Below, in pieces: positions 36,981-44,948 of a stretch of DNA of 64,000 nucleotides. The first letter of the stretch is position 1, and every line of letters begins with the position of its first letter. The DNA comes from Thalassospiraceae bacterium LMO-JJ14 (GTDB lineage: Bacteria; Pseudomonadota; Alphaproteobacteria; Rhodospirillales; Casp-alpha2). The position numbers were made by a program, and so were the translations under genes. The stretch is from NCBI GenBank assembly GCA_021555105.2, contig CP134604.1, forward strand, positions 434,001 through 498,000. The letters run 5' to 3'. A model generated the notes under the pieces. That model searched no databases. It saw only the letters and a program-made list of their open reading frames with translations, and was not told where the DNA came from.

Positions 36981-39623
36981 TCAGACCTCGCCCAGTGCTT
37001 TCCAGTCTCCTTCCTGAAGCCGGCCGATGATGGGCGACAAATCAACCTGAGACTGGATGACTTGAGCCAGGTCCTTACCGGTCCCCGGGGGTCCGACGAA
37101 GACCGCGCCCTTGAGTATGCCATCCTTGATCACCAGGCGCCGGTGGAGGTTACCGGAATCCGCTGGTTCGGACACGTCGATGACGTCATCACCGGTTTCC
37201 AGATTTCCATACCCTTTCACATCGATGCCGTCCATTTTGAGACTGACCATCGTGTTCGGTGCTTTATAGGCGGCTTCCCTGCCGAACAGGACCTGGGCGG
37301 CAACCGCTGCCTGCGCCGTGCCGACGGCCCAAAGTCCGCCAACCGTCCCGGGTAATTCGGCAACGTCACCGACAGCCAGAATATCCGGGTCCGAAGTACG
37401 CATTTGCGCATCGACGACGATGCCGCGGTTCACCTCCAACCCGATCTTTTCCGGCAACGCCGTATTGGCTTTGACCCCGGCACAGGTCACAAACAGATTC
37501 GCCGGAATGATATCTCCGTTGGTCAGTTCAATGCCTTCTACACGATCATCGCCTTTGATTGCCGCAACCGAGGCGCCCGTCACAACATGTATTCCGAGGG
37601 TCTCCAGAAAATGCTCCAGGAGTTCACTGCCGCGTTCATCCAGTTCCCGGTTCATTAAGCGGCCCGACCGCTGAACAATGGTGGTGTCCAGGTTCAGACG
37701 CCGCAGCGCGTCTGCAGCTTCCACGCCCAGCACACCGCCGCCTTGAACCACCGCCCGGGTGCAGTCTTTTTCCTGCCGCCATGCGCGGATTGCCTGTGCA
37801 TCCACGGCCTCGCGCAAGACGAAACAGCCGGGCTTGTCGACACCCTCTGCCGGCGGGACGGCTGCGGAAGCTCCCTGTGCCATGATCAGCTTGTCGTATG
37901 GCAAGCTCTCCCCGGTGCCGAGTTTAACGAGCTTTTTCTCTCTATCGACATCCGTCGCCCGGGTGTTCAGCCACAAGTCGACATTTTTCTTTTCGTACCA
38001 GTCGGGGGCGAGAAGATAGAGATCGTCCAGCCCGGTCCGGCCATAGAGCAGCCGTCCAATAGCCATGCGATTGTAGAATGGATGGTTTTCGCGGGCGATG
38101 ACGTCAATCTTGCATGTCGGGCTCAAGCGCCGGATTTCGTCTGCAGCCGCCATTCCCGATGTACCGTTACCGATGATGACGATCTTCCGAACCCCGGTTA
38201 CTTCGGCCAGATCAATCTGGTCTGCGGGCGGCGGCGGTTCAGGCAGGTCGTTAGGATCCATATTCAGATCGATCGTCACACCGCCGCCATTTGCTTTGCA
38301 GACGCATGCCATGCGCGCACGGCCTTCAAGACCGAGACGGCGCAGCGTCGCAAGTTCGTCGTCGCCGGGCGGGCTCAAATTCTCCATGCCGTCGACAATC
38401 GCAATGGCGTCGGCGCCGCACATCCCCATCCGGCAGCCGAAGTCCTGCGTGAGGCCTGCGGACTCAATTCCATCCAGCAAGCTGCGGCCGGGGTCGGCGG
38501 CGAAGCTGCGTCCTGACGCCTGATCGGTAACGAGATCGTCTGCCGTATTCGCACCGCCCGCACGCAACGCATCGACCTTAACGCCGACCTTTGGCTGACT
38601 TGTACTGTCGTTAAGGGCACGGAAATCCTGCTCTGCTTTCAATCCGTTTATGATGACTTTAGCGCTCACCAGCAGAACCACTGCCTGTAAAACGTAAGCC
38701 GCCCCGTCCGGCGCGGTGCTGCCCGCCAAATGGAACGCCGTGGTAATGATCCCCTCGGCCGTGAACCAATAGAAAATATTCAACGCGGAAAGTGCCGCAA
38801 AAGCTGCGATCAGGTAATCGGAAACCCGAATGAAAATGCGTGCGGCCATGTAAATGCCAAGCGTTGTCACGATCCAGCTTGCCATGTGCAGGAAATAAGC
38901 GGGGAGCCCCGTTGCCGCCGGATCGGCCGCTGTAAAAAAGCCGATCGCAAAGCCCGGCAAACCGGCAACGAAGAATTTCTTGTGCCCCGCGTACCAGAGA
39001 TCTTTATCTGTCAGGTCGCTCAGAAACGCCGCGCGCGGATTAAAATCGTAGCAATTCTTCTGACAACCGACACACGTCGGACAGTAACCGTTCTTGACGG
39101 TAACAAGCGGCGCATGCCCATAGGCTTTCTGGATCGGCGCCAATGGGCAGAACGTCCCGCACCAGCCGCTCCGCCCCTTGAAGAATACACCGCCCAGGAA
39201 CGCCAACCCCAGGGCAGAGAAGACCAGCACCATCCACGCAAGCGGTTCCTGGTTGAAATAAATGTGGCGTAGGCTGACCAGGAAGAAAAAGGCGAGGACG
39301 GAAATAAAATAAGCCAGATTCTTGGCGGGCACAGGCAACGTCAATTCGCGCGAGAAACCAAATGTCCGTGGCAACTGGTTGACGAAAGCCATTGGGCATA
39401 TTTGCCGCCAGACACCGGGTGCGACGGCAAACAGCAGCGGCAACGACGGGATCAACAGTTTCCAGAAAAGGGCAAATCCAAGTTCAGGTTCGGTCCAGAC
39501 CTTCCAGACAACGAAAAGCATGACGCCGATGGTCGCCAGCCTGAACGCCCACCAAAACCACACCGGCAGGCGTGACGGCATTTCGAGATAACTGGGAAAC
39601 GGTTTGTCGGCAATATCGCTCAT
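36981..39623 (-). CDS. Membrane [4Fe-4S] / [2Fe-2S] ferredoxin / FAD-NAD oxidoreductase triple fusion
   Basis: 880 residues. Part 1 (about 1-325) has some seven or eight membrane segments and NapH/NosR-like cysteines: GWCGTFCPLAP (155, 159) and CPTCVGCQKNC (181, 184, 187, 191). Part 2 (about 345-455) is a plant-type ferredoxin: C397 and C402 in FGCRMGMCGADA, then C440/C442 in MACVCKA; the usual third Cys is Asp405. Part 3 (about 478-880) is a pyridine-nucleotide-disulfide-type reductase: IVIIGNGTSGMAAADEI, VVQGGGVLGVEAADAL, ILAVGDVAEL. Predicted to pass electrons between NAD(P)H and a membrane partner. Substrate unknown. Confidence 0.85.
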   Translation of the reverse strand: MSDIADKPFPSYLEMPSRLPVWFWWAFRLATIGVMLFVVWKVWTEPELGFALFWKLLIPSLPLLFAVAPGVWRQICPMAFVNQLPRTFGFSRELTLPVPAKNLAYFISVLAFFFLVSLRHIYFNQEPLAWMVLVFSALGLAFLGGVFFKGRSGWCGTFCPLAPIQKAYGHAPLVTVKNGYCPTCVGCQKNCYDFNPRAAFLSDLTDKDLWYAGHKKFFVAGLPGFAIGFFTAADPAATGLPAYFLHMASWIVTTLGIYMAARIFIRVSDYLIAAFAALSALNIFYWFTAEGIITTAFHLAGSTAPDGAAYVLQAVVLLVSAKVIINGLKAEQDFRALNDSTSQPKVGVKVDALRAGGANTADDLVTDQASGRSFAADPGRSLLDGIESAGLTQDFGCRMGMCGADAIAIVDGMENLSPPGDDELATLRRLGLEGRARMACVCKANGGGVTIDLNMDPNDLPEPPPPADQIDLAEVTGVRKIVIIGNGTSGMAAADEIRRLSPTCKIDVIARENHPFYNRMAIGRLLYGRTGLDDLYLLAPDWYEKKNVDLWLNTRATDVDREKKLVKLGTGESLPYDKLIMAQGASAAVPPAEGVDKPGCFVLREAVDAQAIRAWRQEKDCTRAVVQGGGVLGVEAADALRRLNLDTTIVQRSGRLMNRELDERGSELLEHFLETLGIHVVTGASVAAIKGDDRVEGIELTNGDIIPANLFVTCAGVKANTALPEKIGLEVNRGIVVDAQMRTSDPDILAVGDVAELPGTVGGLWAVGTAQAAVAAQVLFGREAAYKAPNTMVSLKMDGIDVKGYGNLETGDDVIDVSEPADSGNLHRRLVIKDGILKGAVFVGPPGTGKDLAQVIQSQVDLSPIIGRLQEGDWKALGEV

Positions 39624-39662
39624 TGACTGGAGACTCCGTGCGGGGCGCTTTTGTAGGGAAGA

Positions 39663-40130
39663 TTATTTTTTGTTGGCACGGTCTGTCGTCCAACGAAGCC
39701 GCATGGCAAGAACCCTGCCCAAATCATAAAGCAGGGTACGGGCAATCTGTGGTTCCCAGGCAGCCAGGCTTTCAAAATTTTCCCGTGTGACGCGGACAGC
39801 GGTTCCCCGGTCGCGGGCCCTGATTGTGGCGCTTCTGGGGGCACCGTCAAAAAACGCAATTTCTCCGAACACGGAGCCTTCAGAAATGCCTGCCAGAATC
39901 GTTTCCTGCCCATTTGTATCGACGACCACATCGACGGAACCGTTCGTCAGAATGTAAAAGGAATCATCCTTTTCGCCGACCCGGATCAGGTCTTCGCCGG
40001 CTTTGAAATGCCGTGTTTCAACGATCATGAGCACTCGCGACCAATCCTCGTCCGAGAGGTCCGCAAGCAATGTTATTTCTTCCAGATCGGCCGGAACAGT
40101 GGCCGTATCGCTGTAGTCGAACAGCCCCAT
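39663..40130 (-). CDS. Cyclic-nucleotide-binding domain protein without DNA-binding domain
   Basis: 155 residues from the ATG at 40130, behind AAAGGCGGGGG; the frame opens at 40154. A CRP-like beta-roll: FKAGEDLIRVGEKDDSFYIL, then the phosphate-binding cassette FGEIAFFDGAPRSATIRARD with the Glu and Arg that hold cAMP/cGMP. The protein ends after the C-helix; no helix-turn-helix is present, so it is not a CRP/FNR transcription factor. It lies 39 bp upstream of the 880-residue oxidoreductase on the same strand, suggesting it modulates that enzyme. Confidence 0.85.
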   Translation of the reverse strand: MGLFDYSDTATVPADLEEITLLADLSDEDWSRVLMIVETRHFKAGEDLIRVGEKDDSFYILTNGSVDVVVDTNGQETILAGISEGSVFGEIAFFDGAPRSATIRARDRGTAVRVTRENFESLAAWEPQIARTLLYDLGRVLAMRLRWTTDRANKK

Positions 40131-40713
40131 ATTACCCCCGCCTTTTTGCTTCATCTTCTTTTAATCCGGAGACGGTGCCCCGTTTTTCTACCCAGCGCCA
40201 AACCTGCAGCCTGTATCGTTTATTATTAAAGTTAATGCAAAAAAGACGAATTGGCTGTGTCGGGGCTGAAGTCATTTATTAGCATTCCCGCCGTGTGGCC
40301 ACTACAGCGTATAAACCACAGGCACATTGTGATGCCGGCTATGGGTCAGATACGGTGAAAAGGTTGACGTCCGCATATAGTTGGGAAACGGACTAGATTC
40401 ACCGTGTCCAAACTGTGCCCCGGCAAATTCGTTTTATTTCCGATTATCCCCTTTTATTCCGGCTTAGCGTGCCACAGCACTCGAACAAATTATTGATATT
40501 TATAGCTTTATGATTTTGGCGACTTTGCCAAGGTTGATGTTGTGAGTTCGAATCACATCGCCCGCTCGATTTCCTCCCGGCCCGGCTACCGGCTTTCTCA
40601 TAAAATTCCGCATCGGTTGACGCGTTAAAAGCGCGTCATGCACAATGGCCCCCGCCAAACCATACCCGCATTGCGGCTTTACGCATCCACGGCACCTATA
40701 ACAGGCGGAAATA
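40131..40713. other. Intergenic region containing the right edge of the island
   Basis: About 580 bp, AT-richer to the left. The only structured item is the diverged tRNA-Gly 3' copy (40522-40569). A minus-strand frame over it (40500-40742) reads the tRNA antisense and shows no family; I do not call a gene. Confidence 0.6.
40522..40569 (+). repeat. Diverged copy of the tRNA-Gly 3' part (probable att site)
   Basis: Matches 35153-35200 of the tRNA at 43 of 48 positions by my count, including TTGCCAAGGTTGA, GTGAGTTCGAATC and CATCGCCCGCTC. The 5' half of the tRNA is absent. The match lies in direct orientation 5,369 bp from the tRNA, the expected layout for an element that integrated in the tRNA 3' end. 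Confidence 0.85.
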
Positions 40714-43089
40714 ATGCACCGGACGATACGTGCATCTCTCAACGAAGATTTTATCAGAAGTGCCCGGCTCGTTGAGCGAGATCAGTATCCGGAAATAAAA
40801 AAATTCTTCGATTATGTTTTGGAAAATGAACGCGACAACCTCTCGGCAATGTACGGCCATGCGATCCTGGCGCTCAGGATTTCGGATACGGCCACGGCGG
40901 TGCGCTATTTCCATGAAATCGCCCAAAGATGCATCCTCTATCCGGAATTTCTCGGCGATTTCTTTCAGGACTTCCAGAGCTACGAACAATTACGCGAAGT
41001 CGCCGATGCATATATTCAGGCCTTCCCCGAGGAACCGTTCGGCTACATTTTGAAGCTGGTGGGCTGTTACAACAAAAATGACATGGATACGGTCCGCGAG
41101 ACCTTCGATGCGTATTACCGCAGAGGCCGGCCCGGGCTGCATTTTCAACCGAGCACCATCGCATCGATTTTCGACGCCCGGCGGGGTGGGCCGCGCGTGT
41201 CGGTCGCACCGCAAACGCCGGATCAATCTCTGACTGACACGATCAGTGATGCGCCGGCACGGACGGAAAGCGCCTTTACCGGGACCTACAGCGTTCTGAC
41301 GATGCCGGGAGAAGCCGTGGGTTTGGACGGCGCGGTCCTGAACGGGCAGATCGAAGGCGCGACGCAGCCGACGCAGTATTACTTCCGCTATGGCACGGCG
41401 CCGGATGAACTGACGCAACGTACGCCGCCGCGCCAGATGCCGCCCGGGCGCAACGGCCGCCTGATAGAGAACGGCGCCAACATGTTTCGCCGCATGACCG
41501 CGTTCAGCCTTACCGTGCGCTTTGTCGAAACCGGCAACGACGCTATCGGCGATGGTGTTGCGATGCGCTTCGAAGGGCCTTTCGGCAAGGACCGCAATCA
41601 CCGCGAGGGCATTGGCGTCATCGACCTGCTTATGGGCTGGACGTCTGCCGTGCATCTGCGGGGGGCCGTGCCGGAAGCCTACGAATCCGAAACCTTTCCC
41701 AAACCTGCTTATCCGGGAGAGGCGATGGATCTGCGCGATGCCGGATTCAGCGTCACGTACCGGGTACGAAATCTGGATGCGAAGAAATTCTTCCCTGTCG
41801 CCTGGGTGCACGGTGCCACCGGCGAGGCGATGTTTCCGGCGTATGCGGATAATTGTGCCGCCTGGGCCCGGACCGGCGATCTGGGAGGAGAAGACTTCAT
41901 CAATGACGACACATGGCATCGGGCCGAGTTCACGTTATCGGCGGATTCCCGTGCGTGGAGTTTCTGCGGCAATAATGTCGAGGAAACCAATGCTTCTATG
42001 GAGCGCTATTGCTACCACCCGATCGGGGATGTTTTACGCGAAAACCGTGCCGGCAACATCTGCCTGTGTTTTGTTTGCGGCGATGAAATGGACCCGCCGG
42101 TTGGGGACATCGATATTGCGTCCCTGGCCCTGGCATACCGGTCGTATTCGCTTCTCGGGCCAGGTCAGCAAGCCGCGCTTGTCCGCCATCCCGCCAACAG
42201 CGGAACCGATCCCGGCCTGCTGACGAATGGCTGGATCGGCGCCATGGGGCATTGCTGGCAAAGCGGGGCAGTGCCGTCCGAGGCGCAGGATTTTATCTGG
42301 AAGTTCCGCGAAGATGCGGCGATACGCAGCATAAGGCTGCATCAGCATCCCTTGTGGCCGGCGCGCCAGGTATCGCTGGCGACCTCCGCGGACGGTGCTG
42401 ATTTCAAGACGCTCTGGGATGGAACCATGCGCGACGTTCCGGAAGACATCGCATTATGGCCGACGGGGAGCGAACCCGTTGCGGATGATTCCAGGAAGCC
42501 CTTCAATCTTGCCGAAAGCATCGTTTTCGACGCCCCGGGGCGCGGCCGATACCTGCGGCTGCGGATCGCATCCGGATACCGCGACGCACATTGGGGGCTG
42601 GACGCGATCGAGGTCTTCGGCGATGCGCCGGCGTTCATGCCTTCTGCGGAAAAGTTCACCCTATCGGAAGACCTCGCCGGCCTGGCCCCGGGGGCGCTGT
42701 TTGCCCAGCTGGTGACGGAGAACGCCAGCGGCCGCACGCAAGGGCCGGTGATCGAAATCGCCCGTCCTGATGATGTGCGCCCCTTGCTTTCCGACCCTGC
42801 CGTGATCCGCCGGTGCGGGTCTTCGGTGTTTGTCGCATTCAGGACCAATGCCATGGGGGCGTGGGGGACGTTATCGGGCAAGCTCCGCGATGCGGACGGG
42901 GAAGAGATCGTCTCTGCCCCCGTTTCCATCGGCAAACAGCAAGCCGCCCGCACAACGTTTCTGTGTTTCGAGGGCATCGACACGGGCCGGCCATACAAAG
43001 GCGAGGCGGTCGCGACGACTGCACACGGTGACAGCGCGCCCTGCCTGTTCACAATCGATGCCGTAGACTCCGATAACACCGGCTCGTGA
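40714..43089 (+). CDS. Large protein of unknown function (helical N-terminus, discoidin-like middle)
   Basis: 791 residues; no signal peptide. The first 140 or so are helical, TPR-like (SAMYGHAILALRISDTATAV, DFFQDFQSYEQLREVADAY). Residues about 190-470 are beta-rich with a YYFRYGTAPDELTQRT block that resembles fibronectin-like text. Residues about 494-635 look like an F5/8 (discoidin) domain: LLTNGWIGAMGHCW, IRSIRLHQHPLWPARQVSLA, RYLRLRIASGYRDAHWGLDA. The C-terminus is another beta domain. I do not recognise the whole architecture. A carbohydrate- or surface-related role is a guess. It lies just outside the island. Confidence 0.72.
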   Translation: MHRTIRASLNEDFIRSARLVERDQYPEIKKFFDYVLENERDNLSAMYGHAILALRISDTATAVRYFHEIAQRCILYPEFLGDFFQDFQSYEQLREVADAYIQAFPEEPFGYILKLVGCYNKNDMDTVRETFDAYYRRGRPGLHFQPSTIASIFDARRGGPRVSVAPQTPDQSLTDTISDAPARTESAFTGTYSVLTMPGEAVGLDGAVLNGQIEGATQPTQYYFRYGTAPDELTQRTPPRQMPPGRNGRLIENGANMFRRMTAFSLTVRFVETGNDAIGDGVAMRFEGPFGKDRNHREGIGVIDLLMGWTSAVHLRGAVPEAYESETFPKPAYPGEAMDLRDAGFSVTYRVRNLDAKKFFPVAWVHGATGEAMFPAYADNCAAWARTGDLGGEDFINDDTWHRAEFTLSADSRAWSFCGNNVEETNASMERYCYHPIGDVLRENRAGNICLCFVCGDEMDPPVGDIDIASLALAYRSYSLLGPGQQAALVRHPANSGTDPGLLTNGWIGAMGHCWQSGAVPSEAQDFIWKFREDAAIRSIRLHQHPLWPARQVSLATSADGADFKTLWDGTMRDVPEDIALWPTGSEPVADDSRKPFNLAESIVFDAPGRGRYLRLRIASGYRDAHWGLDAIEVFGDAPAFMPSAEKFTLSEDLAGLAPGALFAQLVTENASGRTQGPVIEIARPDDVRPLLSDPAVIRRCGSSVFVAFRTNAMGAWGTLSGKLRDADGEEIVSAPVSIGKQQAARTTFLCFEGIDTGRPYKGEAVATTAHGDSAPCLFTIDAVDSDNTGS

Positions 43090-43400
43090 TAACCGGTCTT
43101 GCACGGGGCATGAATGCGCGCCTGTGCCAGCACTGCTCACGCGCAAGTTACTAATTTAGTCACCTTCCGGTCACTGCCGTTTCACAGCGCTTTGAGCAGG
43201 CACACGCGCGCGTGAGCGCGGGCCGTGACGGGGCGCACACAAATCATAGTAACCTATTGATTTTAATTGAATATATCCGGTCACGCCTGGTTGATTCGGC
43301 TTTAAGTGAGAAACGGAAATCTTTGTCCTAACTTCTTTCTCAAGGGACACGGTGTCCCAACGTCGAAAAAGACGAAACATAGATGAAGAGGATTAAGACA
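43090..43400. other. Intergenic region upstream of the small secreted protein gene
   Basis: About 310 bp with an alternating CG-rich block (43195-43225) and an AT-rich part (43240-43285). It should hold the promoter of the 43401 gene, but I see no confident -35/-10 pair and no RNA structure. Confidence 0.45.
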
Positions 43401-43688
43401 ATGAACATCAGAAAAATCGCAGCAGCTTCCGCCATCGCCCTGACACTCGGCTTTGGTGCCTCGGCTCAGGCCAGCAACATCGACCACCTTACGGCAGATA
43501 TCAACCCGGCCGTCTTCGGCGCATCGGGGACTGTATTCTCGGGAACCGTATTTGCCAGCGCTCAGCCGGTGATGAACGTCGATCACATCACCGAAGCAAC
43601 CAAACCGCACGTTTTCGGTGCTTCACAAGACGCCATTATGGCCGAGAAAACCAACACCGAGTTCACTCTGCCGTACGAACGCGGCTAA
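43401..43688 (+). CDS. Small secreted protein with a duplicated 17-residue motif
   Basis: 95 residues from the ATG at 43401, preceded by AGAGGA; an upstream ATG at 43383 is in frame. A signal peptide is clear (AASAIALTLGFGASAQA, cut after residue 24). The mature 70 residues contain two copies of N-[IV]-D-H-[LI]-T-x5-P-x-VFGAS at about 26-42 and 59-75, 33 apart. I know no such family. The gene has a strong terminator, so it is monocistronic and likely well expressed. Confidence 0.8.
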   Translation: MNIRKIAAASAIALTLGFGASAQASNIDHLTADINPAVFGASGTVFSGTVFASAQPVMNVDHITEATKPHVFGASQDAIMAEKTNTEFTLPYERG

Positions 43689-43716
43689 CGCTTGAACTCA
43701 GACAATTGTGTTTGCA

Positions 43717-43755
43717 AAGACGGCGCCCAGTTAATGGGCGCCGTTTTTTGTTTTA
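43717..43755 (+). terminator. Intrinsic terminator of the small secreted protein gene
   Basis: CGGCGCCCA (43721-43729) and TGGGCGCCG (43735-43743) around a GTTAA loop, followed by TTTTTTG TTTT. Confidence 0.93.
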
Positions 43756-43810
43756 GCGTCATCGCCGGTTCTGTCCTTCCCTCGCTGGCGTGTTCGCGCT
43801 AAGAAAAAGG

Positions 43811-44824
43811 ATGCGGCGATCCTTCAAACAAACGTTTTACGGTGGCGTCCTGTTCGGCATGCTGGCTTTGCCGGCGCTGTCGGCCGAGGCCGGGACGTGG
43901 ACGGTTAACGTCGAAAACGACCGCATTGCCAATACCGACCGGCACTATACCAACGGTGTCCGGTTGGGGTGGGTTTCAGAGCCCGAGGACGGCAACAATC
44001 TTCCCGAGGTACGCGACACCCTGCAGACGCTATACCCGCTGGCCGAAGTGCGTGGCGGACGGCTCGGGTTGGAGCTCGGTCATAATATGTATACGCCGGC
44101 CGATACCGAGGCCCGCACGCTGATCTCCGATGATCGGCCTTATGCCGGCTGGCTGTATGGGTCGGCATCCCTGTATGCGGAAACCGGCAAGGGGATTGGC
44201 GAACACTTCACCGAGACACTGGACAAGGTCGCGCTTGAGGTCGGCATCGTCGGGCCGGCGGCGCTCGGCAAGCAGGTGCAGAACGAATATCACAAACTGA
44301 TCGGCGTCGCGACATCGAAGGGCTGGGAGAACCAGCTTGATAACGAACCCGGCGTCAACCTGATCGGCGAGCGCAAATGGCGCCACAAGGCGCTGCGCTT
44401 TGCAGGGTTTGAAGCGGATGCGATTCCGCATGTCGGCGCCTCGCTGGGGAACGTCTATACACACCTGAACGGCGGCGTGACGCTCCGGATCGGGCAGGAG
44501 CTGTATGTCGATTACGGCCCGCCGCTGATCCGTCCGAGCCTGTCCGGCTTCGGCGCCATCAACCCGGCGGAAAAATTCTCCTGGTATGCCTTTGCCGGGG
44601 TCGACGGCCGCTGGGTCGTGCAGAATATTTTTCTCGACGGCAACACCTTCACCGACAGCCACAGCGTCGATAAAAAAAATCTCGTCGGCGATTTCGTCGC
44701 CGGCGTGTCGATGACATATCGTAATGTCCGCATTGCATTTACCCACGTGATGCGCACCCGCGAATTCGACACGCAAACGAAAACCGACCGCTTCGGCGCC
44801 GTCAGTCTTTCATTCCGGTTTTGA
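43811..44824 (+). CDS. LpxR-like lipid A deacylase (DUF2219 family)
   Basis: Outer-membrane beta-barrel, about 337 residues from the ATG at 43811; a GTG at 43790 is an alternative, and neither has a good ribosome site. A signal peptide ends near LPALSAEA. The family motif VNVENDRIANTDRHYTNGVRLGW carries the Asn, Asp and Tyr of LpxR-type active sites. Then YAGWLYGSASL and VGPAALGKQVQNEYHKLIG match, and the C-terminus ends with aromatic Phe (VSLSFRF), typical of outer-membrane barrels. It would remove the 3' acyl chain of lipid A. Confidence 0.85.
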   Translation: MRRSFKQTFYGGVLFGMLALPALSAEAGTWTVNVENDRIANTDRHYTNGVRLGWVSEPEDGNNLPEVRDTLQTLYPLAEVRGGRLGLELGHNMYTPADTEARTLISDDRPYAGWLYGSASLYAETGKGIGEHFTETLDKVALEVGIVGPAALGKQVQNEYHKLIGVATSKGWENQLDNEPGVNLIGERKWRHKALRFAGFEADAIPHVGASLGNVYTHLNGGVTLRIGQELYVDYGPPLIRPSLSGFGAINPAEKFSWYAFAGVDGRWVVQNIFLDGNTFTDSHSVDKKNLVGDFVAGVSMTYRNVRIAFTHVMRTREFDTQTKTDRFGAVSLSFRF

Positions 44825-44948
44825 TAAGGGCCGGAAACTTCTTGTAACTTCTGATCTTTTTGTAAGAGCGTCACTTCCCCTGACCCGCTGGATGCGATAG
44901 CCTTCACCTATTGAACCTCGAGACAAGACGGGGATAAGGGAGCATCCA

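Noticed and set aside
40500-40742. 80-residue minus-strand frame
   Set aside because: It mainly reads the tRNA-like copy backwards, like the common antisense-tRNA artefact in the frame at 35137.
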